Part shown: positions 24,842-35,176 of the stretch, piece by piece
Layout of the letters: the number at the start of each line of letters is the position of its first letter
Numbering within the stretch: position 1 is the stretch's first letter
DNA from: Kalaharituber pfeilii
Lineage: Eukaryota; Ascomycota; Pezizomycetes; Pezizales; Pezizaceae
Direction: 5' to 3'
Assembly (NCBI GenBank): GCA_015179045.1
Contig: WHUZ01000003.1
Coordinates: 868,001-932,000 of the forward strand
DNA: 64,000 nt
Made by a program: the position numbers and the translations under genes
Notes under the pieces: generated by a model
Database searches by the model: none
What the model was told of the DNA's origin: nothing
Seen by the model: the letters and a program-made list of their open reading frames with translations, nothing else

Positions 24842-25267
24842 AACAGGAGAGACAATACGAACCTAGTCATGGTTGTTGTTATTGTTATTTGTTATTATTA
24901 TTGTTGTTGTTGATTGCAGCTGATTGGTTGTAATTCAAAATGTGTAGTCTGGTGGGAAGTTTGTAGGACTATAGCGAACGGTACCTGAATTATATATTGC
25001 TACCTTTCAATGACCGCATATCCTCAATCAAGGTCGTGCTGTAGCCTTCTGCCACAGTCTTGACTGTTTGCAGCCTTGGTTACCGTTTTCGTGAGAATGA
25101 CGACAAATACTACGTCATTTAGAATTGGTTGTGGCTGACAGGTTTGCCAAACCAAAAGCTCAACACCATGGTTCGGGATTATCACCAACAATTTTGGTCC
25201 TTTCGGTTACTTTCTAGTAATTAAGGGCATAGATCATGGACAACTGGGCTTTAATGCATGAACCATA
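24842..25267. other. Spacer, 426 bp
   Basis: Intergenic DNA upstream of the DUF1761-like gene and downstream of the HEI10-like gene. It contains a TTGTTATTATT-type trinucleotide-rich patch at about 24,868-24,915 and no coding signal. Confidence 0.6.
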
Positions 25268-27325
25268 TTAAGCTAAGTAACCAATATAAATTACCAGATA
25301 TTTCACGATCTTCCAGCGGTTATCCAACTCAGCGTCCTCGCATGTGCTAGTTCTCGCGACATTAGATATTCCGTCAGCTGCTAATTCATTATTTTCTGTT
25401 CTTTGTTTATTTATGTCGCTGAATATAGAACTTACTCGAAAATCTGAACTCACTGGTTCCCTCCTAAATAGCCCTTCGCGATCCATGCCAATCCCCCGTA
25501 AACCTGGCATAGATCTATTTCCATATTCCGCCATCCCTGTTTGGCTTCTGTAGTATCCACTATTGCTTGAGGTTTTATCATCCATTCCATTCCTAGAATT
25601 CCCTGCTAACGTACGACTGCTAAGTGTTCCACCAGACGATATATCTTCCCTATAAAAAGGCGAAAGATGATTATCTTGAACAACCCCTCTTGGAGGATTC
25701 CGAGTAATTGGCTTGGGAGGAAGACTAAGCCTCTCTGCAGGACTGCTAGACCGGTTACTTTGATGATTCTCCGCAGCTGACAGTCTCATGCTCGGGCTTC
25801 GAGCCAAAATTCTACTCATGAATGGAGATATATGTTGTGGGTCATGGATCGCGGGTGGAGGTTTAAATGGTGTATCGATATTCCTGGACAAGGAAGGTCT
25901 CTGTAGAGTTTGGAGGTTCAACCCCTGGTGCGAAGATCTAGGCGGAATTACACTTTCTAGTGGAGCCATGGATAAGTACAAGGATCTCGTTGAATCTGCT
26001 GTGTATATTGGCCGAGACCCGTATCCAGAATGGGTAGATATAATATTGAGACCACTTTCTTGGCCATATTGAGGACTGAAGTTAAGATTAGATTGGATAT
26101 TTTTCGTACAAGCTTGATGCTGTTCTAGTTGCCTTTGGTCCCTATTCCGATACTTATCGACAGATTGCCTCTGTTCCTGTTGTAACTGGTAAGATTTTTC
26201 TGGATTTTCTGATGGACTCCTTCCAGAGCTCAGCCCTAGTTGCCCTTGCCTTGCTACATGCTGGATTCTATCCCTTGGGGGCGGCATAGCTTGTCTCGCG
26301 TTGATTTCGTTTCTGAACCGTTTCTCCCGACTGATGGAGTCCTCCTTATCGAGGGCTTCTGACTCATAGGGCGACTTACGCTTTTGGGAAATGTTTGAAC
26401 CCTGAGATTGGTGGGAAGTAGTAATAAAATCTTGTGCCTCCTGAACACCTTGGTTTGGCTGCTTCTTGAGCAACCCGCGAAGAGTCTCAATCTCTTGCTT
26501 GAGAATGTCATTTTCTCTGGCTGTTTCGTTAAACTCTCATCCACAACGTCGATAGTTCAGCACTGTACCTTTTAAGAGCGGTCGCCATGGCTAATTCATC
26601 CCGTACACCCCTTAGGACAGCACGATGCTTCTCAGTGCGCTCTTGGTATTCTTGTGCCTTCTTCTTGAAATGTGCCGCAATTCTGAGTAGGTTGTTATAT
26701 TGAAACTGGAATTTCAAGCCATTAGATTGTACTATAATTTTTGTTTCTAACCAATGTCGATTAAGACATGCCTTCATAGCCCCACAGAAATCACTTAAAA
26801 GTTCGTTACCGGGACGAAAATAGTCCTGAAGGTATGCTGGTGTCTATGTGCAATAAAAAGGAATAATTAGCAGGCATGAAATTCAAATTGAACTCAGATG
26901 TTGCATTGTTTTCTGGAGTTCGTAGATGACCTGACCAGCCCCAATACTCATTGTAGATATATCGGTACTGTGGCAGAATGGACAAGCGTGTTTCTTCCTC
27001 ATTGCATCCTTTGGTACTTTCATGTATGAAGTCAGTGGATGTTAACCCTAATTTTAGGGTGATGAAACTTGCCCCCATCAGCAAAGATGTGCTCGGTGCA
27101 GGCTATATGGCCGCAGCTTGTCAGCCAAAATGGACTTTCCTCGTCACCTTGTTGCCGTGGCGGACTCGACGATAGAGGCTGAAAGCAAATGCAGCAGTAT
27201 ATGACGAGGTCCATGTCGTTGCTTTCGCCCTCTGACTGCCCTTTTGGCATTGAGCTATCGCTGCCTGGCTGTTGGGCTGTATCATGGGCCCCTTGTCCTG
27301 CATTCTGGACCTGTGCAGCTGCCAT
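25268..27325 (-). CDS. HEI10: HEI10/Zip3-type meiotic RING E3 ligase, about 630 aa, with GC-AG intron(s)
   Basis: Predicted exons 27325-27073, 27016-26894, 26836-26569, 26516-25268; the summed length stays in frame. Intron 1 (27072-27017) begins with GCAAGT, a GC-AG intron. It rejoins a RING finger: C44-x2-C47 (YCCIC), then SCGHIACTEH, then ACPFC at about residues 95-99. A coiled coil follows, rich in Lys, Glu and Gln (about 140-235, including RENDILKQEIETLRGLL). The rest is a long Ser/Pro/Arg-rich disordered tail. RING plus coiled coil plus Ser-rich tail is the architecture of HEI10/Zip3 proteins, which mark crossover sites on meiotic chromosomes. A second GC-AG intron (26771-26706, 66 bp, GCATGT...CCAG) is likely and would shorten the product by 22 residues to about 608. 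Intron 2 borders (26893/26837) are the least certain. Confidence 0.75.
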
Positions 27326-27834
27326 TTTTCGGAGCTAGGGGTTTCTCTGAAGATAAATATGAAATATCTTACTAGATCTAAGCAGATATTCAATGAATAG
27401 GTCAATTAGTTGCACTTCATGAAAACCAAACAATGCAGCTGAGAAACGAAACATGTAGAGAGGTGATTAGAAGAGGCTTTTGGATTTCATCTTGTCGGTT
27501 TAAATATGTGGCCTCTGGTCTAACCAGACTACTCCGGTCGGGGGGTTTCCTCTGTACCGAAAGAGGGAATTGAAGGCCAAGCCTAGTTTCGATCGCAGGC
27601 TATGCTTTTTGTGCGGTGCTAAGGACAGTCATACAGTATCTCTTGGCGTGGCAAGGACAATCATTGCCCGCGTATATTAGTCACGCAGTCTCGAACCATA
27701 GTCACGGCCCGCAGAGACTGGGGATTATGTTTTACCACCCCGAAAAGCCGGATGTTAATGATTGTGTAAATAAGCCTTCGGCAATTGTTAACCTTGTACT
27801 GGCCACTACGAAAACGTTTGACTGCTCTGCCCTA
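27326..27834. other. Spacer upstream of the HEI10-like gene
   Basis: Presumed promoter of the minus-strand gene. No other feature is seen before the MITE that starts at 27,835. Confidence 0.5.
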
Positions 27835-28248
27835 CAGTTACACCTTGCTATACCGGACGACCAAAATCCAACATTTTCTGTCCGGTTTAACCTAGCATCC
27901 GGTATAACAAATTTTGCAGGGGCACCTGCCAGGGGGTTAAAGACTTTAGTAAGCCAATTGAGAGATACAATATGCGGTATTCCAGTGGAGTATTCTCTTC
28001 TCAATCTCCCAAGATATTACAGAACTTTGAATGTTGAATTCAAGATATTGAGAATACTTCAATGATACCACTATAACACACAGAAGGTACAAAAGAAGTT
28101 TCATGGTTGAGGCCTTTGTCTGGTTCAGCTAGTTAGTTTGTATGTAATTTAAATTTAATTTGTCCGGTCCGGTTTAACTGGGTGTCCGGTATAGCTAATT
28201 TTTCTGTATGTAAATTGCAAAAACCGTCCAGTATAGCTAGGTAAACTG
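27835..28248 (+). mobile_element. pogo/Fot-like MITE, copy 1, 414 bp
   Basis: Starts CAGTTACACCTTGCTATACC and ends with an imperfect inverted copy (...AGGTAAACTG at 28,248), with TA on both sides (27,833-34 and 28,249-50). CAGT-type ends with TA duplications are typical of pogo/Tigger/Fot1 elements. The motif GCTATACCGGAC recurs at both termini. The frame that crosses it (about 150 codons) is not a gene: its mirror image appears in the inverted second copy at 33.0-33.5 kb, and no transposase motif is present. Non-autonomous. Confidence 0.85.
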
Positions 28249-29245
28249 TAGATAAAAAGCTCAAACAATTTCAGGAGCGGAAACAGGACTAGGATTTATG
28301 CACAACAAGGAATAAAGTTTACCACTGTGCTTTTCTTGTGCCCAACGCAGTAGCTTACGCAATATTGCACCGATGACGAACTATGAGTCGAACGTATGCT
28401 TGCAAGCTTGCGGTACACCAGCGTCGGTTACTACTGTAGCCAGGCCAAATGTTTACATGTGCATACACATCGAACTTGTTGCGATACTTTAGATACTTGA
28501 ACTCGAGTACCAAAATTGCTACCGGTCGCAGAGGTTCACCTCCTTTACACCACTTGCTCAGCTACAAAAACCTGACTCTTTGCACCAGTCGTACCTGATT
28601 TTGCACTGCTCAAATCTGACTTTTGCACCGCTCTCGTATCTGACTTTTGCACCACTCGTTCAGCTACGAGCCTGACTATTATTCTCTGAATCGAAACAGC
28701 TTTTCAACTTCGGAAAGATCGAGTTAAGTTCCGGACAGTGACTATATTCTACCTACAACTTCTCTCAACTGTGATTATTCCCACAAGCTCTAGATTCTCT
28801 TTTTGATACAACTATTAATCGTTTTTCTTATAAATGTTTACGGAGTATGGAGGAACATAGAGATGGTTATGTACTAATTTTACGAGATTAGATTTTGTAT
28901 ATGGTACAACAGAGTTTAGTACTGGACGTGTATGTATGTAAAAGTTATCAGAGTTAGATACTTAGGTAGATCATTTCTGTATATAGTAATTTATCGCACT
29001 AGACTAATACTAATTTAGTAAAATCAGCAATCTTGGCGTGTAACAAATTGAGGGCCTCTCATACAAAGTATAAAATCTTCAATTTCAAATTTCTCAACAA
29101 CGCCGTCATATTTGAAAGAAAAGGATTGTAGAGCAGATGAAATAGTACGTATTTCATTCTTTAAACATTTATCAGATATTATTGGGTGATGAATTGAATC
29201 TCAAGGTGCAAGGGTCCTTTTTAGATGCAATCCACCATAAGTCTT
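28249..29245. other. Gene-free spacer with degenerate tandem repeat
   Basis: AT-rich DNA without coding signal. At about 28,565-28,680 a degenerate repeat built on CTGACTTTTGCACC occurs about four times at 20-35-bp spacing. Confidence 0.5.
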
Positions 29246-30010
29246 CAATGTGACAGAGATAGTTGCTACGATAGAGTCCACCTGTTTGGTATTTAATACT
29301 TGTTACTCTTCAGGCATTTCCTACACGCTTTGCATAGCTACATACTTCAATGTTTGTTTTCGTAACTCCATTTCCCAGTCACAGCCTCGAATCACCCACT
29401 AAAACCTCGTATAGTAGCATGCAAAGATTTCGGTCACAATCGAGAAACTACCGGTACTTGAGTTGAGTGCATCTGAATTATTACTTTACATGATGAAGGC
29501 ACAAATGAGGTGGAACAGCTTCAAAGAGTGTGTAACGGAGGTGGTAAACGCAGAGAGTTACCGTCCGCCAGGCCAAAAAGACACTTGACTAGCGATACTC
29601 GCAGTCCTCTGCGTAGCTCATATAGCACTCGTTTATGCGACTGCGACGCTTTTGCTGTGGCATATCGCCTGTGTCGCATATGCGCGCGTACATCTACCGA
29701 CCGCCCGGCTACGGTTGCGGTGAGCCCGAAACAGAGTGGGATAAAATGATAAAAGAAAGGCTCCTGTCATTACTTAGAAGTGTGCTGGATCAGCTTCGCT
29801 ATTATGGTAGTTAAATGGAATTATTCAACATCTTTTCAACTGGTATGCAGTTAAAAAATAGGTATTTTTGCGTGTAAAACCATACAAAAGATCTGAAGAC
29901 TTCTCGACAAAAAGTCATTGCGACCTGCTTCACTTTTGACCCCCTGTCGAGCAGCGTAAGAGTGCATTAATGCATGCATAGCGCTTCTGAGTATATCCCC
30001 TATCCCCGAG
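29246..30010 (+). mobile_element. 600-bp TIR repeat family, copy A (interrupted)
   Basis: Homologous, by eye, to 33,640-34,241 and 58,230-58,823 over nearly its whole length. Shared landmarks include GAGTTGAG near the middle, CATAGCGCTTCT near the end and a terminal TATCCCCGAG. Its left terminus is lost or very diverged. It is split at 29,531 by a 203-bp LTR-like insertion. No coding capacity. Confidence 0.75.
29531..29733 (+). mobile_element. Solo-LTR-like element, 203 bp, with 5-bp target duplication
   Basis: Begins TGTAACGGAGGTGG and ends CCCGAAACA, and is flanked by direct GAGTG repeats (29,526-30 and 29,734-38). The uninterrupted sister repeat at 33.96 kb has a single GAGTG at the same place, so the insertion and its 5-bp duplication can be read directly. 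TG...CA ends plus a 5-bp duplication fit a solo LTR of an LTR retrotransposon. The second copy is at 55,198-55,540. Confidence 0.85.
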
Positions 30011-30981
30011 AACTTAGTCCGAAACATGGGTTGTATTTGGTTCTTGTTTCATCCAATGCCCGCCAATGCAGGGTTTCAAGTACAAATATTTTATGCAATT
30101 GCAATGGACTGATGCTTTTGAAGTAACCCATGAAATCCAAGTTGACAGTTCTCATTTACAATCGAAGCCGCTGCATACGGTTTTAAAAACATGCATATCT
30201 TGTGTTTCAACCATGAGTAGAAATACTAACTTTTATATTTGTCGTACACTTTACTGGCGGAATCTCGAGGGCTTCTTCTCGGAGGGGTGGGTCTATTGTG
30301 GCGTATTATAGCTCTACGCAAAGCCGCTCTCGCATTCGGAGTACTGGTGCTGCAATGTTGTCTTGCCGAGCAAACTGGTCTTAAAAACTGTGAAAATGCA
30401 AATGGCCGGGGTGTGTTTCCCCGACGACCCAGAAGCATATGCTAAGCAATAATTCGCAACTATAATCATAGCTGACTACGCTCCATTTGCTAGATTTCCC
30501 AGAGCGGTGGTATTTATACTTGTGTGGTATCCGAGTACACAAAGCACTTCAATTTGGAGGGGCTAAAGCCCATCGAGCAGCCTGCATCGCTTTGGACTGC
30601 GAAAGAGATGCTGTAGCACTGGGCTTATCAAAGTGCTGCGACCAGGGTTTACGGACATACAGTTAGATGGGAAGAAGGGTTAGTAGTGGACTGGCGACAA
30701 AGTGACGCCGACTCGGCACCATCAGGTACTGAATAGTCTGTTCGCGGAGGGACAGGTAGGGGTTCGAAAATGTTAAAGTGGTGAATAGTACCGCGTAAGC
30801 GGCTTTTCAGGTTCATCGGCACCTGCCCGTAAACGTATAAATAATCTCCTCCGCCTCTCGCACGACTTCCCCACACTATGGATTTTCTCCTTTTTTGTGT
30901 CGTTTTAAGCTGGAGAGCAAACCGCAGAAACAACTTCCTCGATATCTCCAAACCGCTTCGAAAGGCTAAGGCGCGATCAAA
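30011..30981. other. Spacer/promoter region before the bZIP gene
   Basis: No gene recognised. The last few hundred bases must hold the promoter and leader of the bZIP gene. No clear TATA or operator can be assigned. Confidence 0.4.
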
Positions 30982-32630
30982 ATGTCGATTCGTCTCGGAA
31001 GAAGTGGTGGAAACTATAGCAGTTCAGAAGTGATGCAAACGGTATTGTCTTTGCTCCTAATACCTCAAGTTTCATTTTTTCTTCCCTCTCCCCCATTATC
31101 ATTTTTACTGTGTATCGACTATTATATACGGGAGAAAGGCTAAATGAAGGAGAAGATGTAAGCGAGTCGTTCAGATCGAGTTGCTAATCGTTGTCACTAT
31201 TAGGATGGAGACGACTGGCGCAAAATTGAAGATGTTGCTGAAAGGAGGAGGATTCAGAATCGGCTTGCGCAACGGAACTATCGTAAGCTTATGTTATCTT
31301 TGGTCCAAGACTGTTTTCCCGAGAGGGAGACAGATTCTCATCTGCAAAAACGCAATGGTTAGGTAAAGTAGAGGACTGATGCAATGTTGGGTGGTTAGGA
31401 AGAAAGCTTCGTGCAAAACTCGAGGAATTAGAAAGAAAGGCGAAACAGGCAGAGGCGCCATCACCACAATCCCCGTCAACACAAACATTCAGTAGTGGTA
31501 CCAGAAGCTCAGCATCAACACAAGTACCGGAGAGCACGCCCGCCAACAGTGATCCTTATCAGGTTACCATCCAACAGCCTGTCACGGAGAATTTCCACTT
31601 TGATGTTTCACTTGAACAGATTCTAGAGGGTGTTGAGGACATGATTGGACCAATACCAGAAGTCTCCAAGGACCCTAAAGAAAATCTAAAAGCATGTGAG
31701 GTTGGTAACTTCAGTCAAACCAGTTACGGAGGCGGTTATCAGTCAAGCGCAACAAATTATTTTTCTAGTTTTGGAGTGCCTGTGCAAACCTATCAACACC
31801 CCGGTTACCTAATCCCACCGTCATTTTCTCCACTGCCAGAGGAGGGAGATGAATCACACATGGACCTATTGAATAGTAACGATCTCTCACAGTTCAACCA
31901 ACGAAACAGTACTTCAGATGCGGAATCTTCTGGGACCGCAAGCTCTGGTAACTCAAGCACGAGCGATGAAGGAAGTTTTTCTCTAATGACGAGGGAGGAT
32001 TTTTTTTCAGCTCTCACGAGCGTTACTTTTCCACCTGATTTTCATGAAGTGGTCCCTGCGGATGCTGTTCAGAAGCAGAAACCGTTCCTCCAATCCCTTA
32101 TTGCTGCTAAACGCCAACCTTCCGTGCCGCAAGATCACAAATTTATAACTGTTCAGTTCGGAACCATTTTTAGCGCCTCCATACTCAATGGTATTATCCT
32201 ATCATTCGACACACTATCAATGGTAGACTACGATGCCTTGTCACCGTTTAATTCTACAGATGCAATAATTCCCGCCAACATCCCGAAGGACCTTGTCCCA
32301 ACTGCATTGCAAAGGTCGATACCCCACCATCCATACATCGACATCATCCCATTTCCAGGGTTCCGGGATAAGCTCCTTCGATTCATGGATTTGGTAGACG
32401 AGGACGACATCTGCATGATGATGTTCACAGACTGGAAAATATGGGGTAGCAGGCCGTGGGATAAGATTAGTTGGGAGATTGGTGAAAAATTTGCACAAAA
32501 GTATTGGTTTTTGATGGACGAGGATATGAAGCGGTCATCGGATTTCTGGAGAAGTCAGCGGGGATTAAAACCCCTAAAGAATTTCGACAAAGCTAAGCTT
32601 GAGATGGGCAAGGTATTGGGCGAAGCATAG
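30982..32630 (+). CDS. bZIP transcription factor with DUF3425 domain, 456 aa, three exons
   Basis: Exons 30982-31041, 31204-31282 and 31399-32630; introns of 162 and 116 bp, GT-AG, with GCTAAT and similar branch sites. The short second exon encodes the basic region (RRIQNRLAQRNYR), and the third continues RKLRAKLEELERKAKQAE as a short zipper. The middle is Ser/Gln/Pro-rich. The C-terminal third carries the DUF3425 pattern: HPYIDIIPFPGFRDKLLRF, then WGSRPWD and WEIGEKFAQKYWFL, then FWRSQRG. This architecture is frequent in Pezizomycotina, where such proteins are AP-1-like nuclear regulators; the target genes are unknown. The start ATG at 30982 gives the usual short N-terminus before the basic region. 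The stop codon lies in the first unit of a 12-bp minisatellite. Confidence 0.85.
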
Positions 32631-32773
32631 GGCAAAGCATAGGGCGAAGCATAGGGCAAAGCATAGGGCGAAGCATAGGGCAAAGCATAGGGCGAAGCAT
32701 AGGGCAAAGCATAGGGCGAAGCATAGGGCAAAGCATAGGGCGAAGCATAGGGCAAAGCATAGGGCGAAGCATA
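32618..32773 (+). repeat. 12-bp minisatellite, 13 units, overlapping the bZIP stop
   Basis: Thirteen head-to-tail units alternate GGGCGAAGCATA and GGGCAAAGCATA, giving a 24-bp higher-order repeat. The first unit overlaps the last codons of the bZIP gene, whose TAG spans the first unit boundary. The rest is in the 3' UTR. Confidence 0.95.
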
Positions 32774-33011
32774 GGGGAATGTTGTATTTGTGGGATCGCT
32801 GTTTTGCTGTATTGTGTTCGATAATGGGATAATGGGAAATCGGAGTTTATTGCGTAGCTGAATAATACAATACGGACATGACCAGTTTGGAATCGAAAAG
32901 TATTTATTATGTATTGAAGAGAATGCCTATGTTAAGTAGTCATGGAATGAGTTCGAGTTCACTCGTTACCCGAAGGGTACTGGTGTTGTCGGTTTAGATT
33001 TGTATCAAATA

Positions 33012-33514
33012 CAGTTTTACCTAGCTATGATATACCGGACCTCGTTAGACCGGAAACCTTGCTATACCGTACGACCCTTGACGGTTTTTGCACAAAATAA
33101 ATTAGCTATACCGGACACCCAACAAAATTATAGACTTTTGAATTCAAATTACATACAAACTAACTAGCTGAACCAGAAAAGGCCTCAACTAGTCTCGTAA
33201 CCAGACGCTGACTAAGCGGGGTTTCATGCATGGGTGTTGCTCTCCCTCAACCATGAAACTTCTTCTGTACCTTCTGTGTTTTATAGTGGTATCATTGAAG
33301 TATGAATTCTCAATACCTTGAATTCAATGTTCAAAGTTCTGTAATATCTTGGGAGATTGAGTAAGAGAATACCCCACATTGTATCTCTCAATTGGCTTAC
33401 TAAGGTCTTCAACCCCCTCGCAGGTGCCCCTGCAAAATTTGTTATACCGGACGCTAGGTTAAACCGGACAGAAATTGTTGAATTTTGGTCGTCCGGTATA
33501 GCAAGGTGCAACTG
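33012..33514 (-). mobile_element. pogo/Fot-like MITE, copy 2, 503 bp, inverted
   Basis: Same family as 27,835-28,248 but in the opposite orientation. CAGTTTTACCTAGC is at the left end and GGTGCAACTG at the right, with TA on both sides (33,010-11 and 33,515-16). It has extra TATACCGGAC-containing sequence near its left end, making it about 90 bp longer. No transposase. Confidence 0.85.
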
Positions 33515-33639
33515 TAATGCTATGTATATATACTCAAGATACTATAAGCATGTCCTGGCGCGGCGTCAGTGAGCCATGAGCGTTAAATACAGCGCCGAGA
33601 TTGCAAGTAAATATGCACTTGTACTCCTACTTATGTACT

Positions 33640-34241
33640 CGGGGGTACTTCAGAAGCGCGAAAAGTTGCATACAATGTGACAAGGATAGTTGGTAGGATA
33701 GAGTTCACCTGTTGGGTACTGTATATAATACTTGTTACCCTACAGGCATTTCCTACATGCTTCGCATCACTACAAACCAACTCGCGCAACCCTCTTTCCC
33801 AGTTACAGCCTTGTATCACCCGCTGAAGCCTCATACAATAGTGAAATGAAAACAGCACGCAAAGATTTTCAGTCATGACATTCACAATCGAGAAACTACT
33901 TGAGTTGAGCATGCCCGAATTATTACTTCACATGATGAATGCACAAATGAAGTGAAAAGCTTCAAGAGTGGGATAAAGTGATAAAAGATAGACTCCTGTC
34001 ATTAGTTAGAAGTGTGCCAGATTGGCTTTGCTGTTATGGTAGTCAGATGGAATTATGCAGAACTTTATTGACTTGTATGCATTAAAAAAATACATGTGTT
34101 GTATTTTTTTGTGTGTAACCCATTCAAAAGTTCTGAAGACTTTTCGACAAAAAGTCATATCTTCTTCACTTTCAACCCCCTGTCTAGTGGCATATATTAA
34201 TGCATGCATAGCGCTTCTGGATATCTTCCGCTATCCGCGAG
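33640..34241 (+). mobile_element. 600-bp TIR repeat family, copy B, 602 bp
   Basis: Uninterrupted copy. It starts CTCGGGGGTACTTCAGAAGC and ends with the partly complementary GCGCTTCTGGATATCTTCC...CCGCGAG. It serves as the empty-site reference for the LTR insertion in copy A. Non-coding. Confidence 0.75.
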
Positions 34242-35176
34242 AACGAACTTGTAAGAACTTGTAAGAACTTAATGGAACCAGACTAGACCTGTGCACTTTT
34301 GTGGGGTCTTGCATAGCTTGCACAAGGCAAGTACATAAAGACCTAGCCCCGACTAAGTAGCAGCTACTACCCTATTGCCTCCAGGGTAACTACTGTGATA
34401 TGAAAAGTATGATAGGATATAGAGGGCTTAGTGGTAGAGAAGGCACGAAATCAATGTGACGTGGGGACGAATTAATATATAATATCTAGGAGGAAGAATA
34501 GTACTCTACATCATCAAACCGTATTCATAGTCCACTGCTCCAAACCAGCTTCCAAACACCTGCATGAATTTTCAACGCAAAGAACCAGCATGCAGAAGCC
34601 AGAATGAATGAGAGAACATATATATATATATCAAAAGACTAATGGGGGAGAACCCCTGCCTTGATTTATTTAGGGACAAAGATACATGATATCAAGCAAA
34701 CAAAGAAACACCATAGTAAGGGTAGATTGAAGTAAGCCAGAATAAATAGGGGCAGAGATAGATAGCAGTAAATAAATAAAGTAAGCCTCATTACCCATGA
34801 GAATGCTTCTTCTACTCTATACTAATCGATTAATCTTCTGTCCACCTCATCTGCAATTGATTTAACGAAAATGGCTATCCGAAGCACCTCATCTTACTTA
34901 GAAGCATTAAGCACCTTGTGGAGAATAACCAACTTGGACATCCTCCCCAATAATCCCATATCTTTAAAGAAATTCAACCTTTCTTTGAAATAAACAGGAT
35001 GGAAATGGAAATAATTAAGCCAACGGATGACAAGAAAAGAATTAAGAAAGCGAGAACAAAACCAACAAGCCACTTCCAAACACCGCTCCGTAAATAAAGC
35101 AAACCAATGCGAGTCCTAACACGCTCTCAAAGCTTACGCATGTACCAAACTCCATCTGTGCAATAGCCAATCTCCT
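34242..35176. other. No gene recognised; 3' flank of the JmjC gene
   Basis: AT-rich spacer. A 61-codon minus-strand frame at 34,894-35,079 has no recognised domain. The part next to 35,176 should hold the 3' UTR of the JmjC gene. Confidence 0.5.

Noticed and set aside
27616..28065. 150-codon plus-strand frame as a gene
   Set aside because: Its second half is the MITE, and a mirror-image frame appears in the inverted MITE copy at 33.3 kb. It is repeat DNA that happens to be open.
32555..32832. Repetitive frames on both strands (AKHR- and YALPYAS-type repeats)
   Set aside because: They are translations of the 12-bp minisatellite; a period divisible by three keeps frames open.
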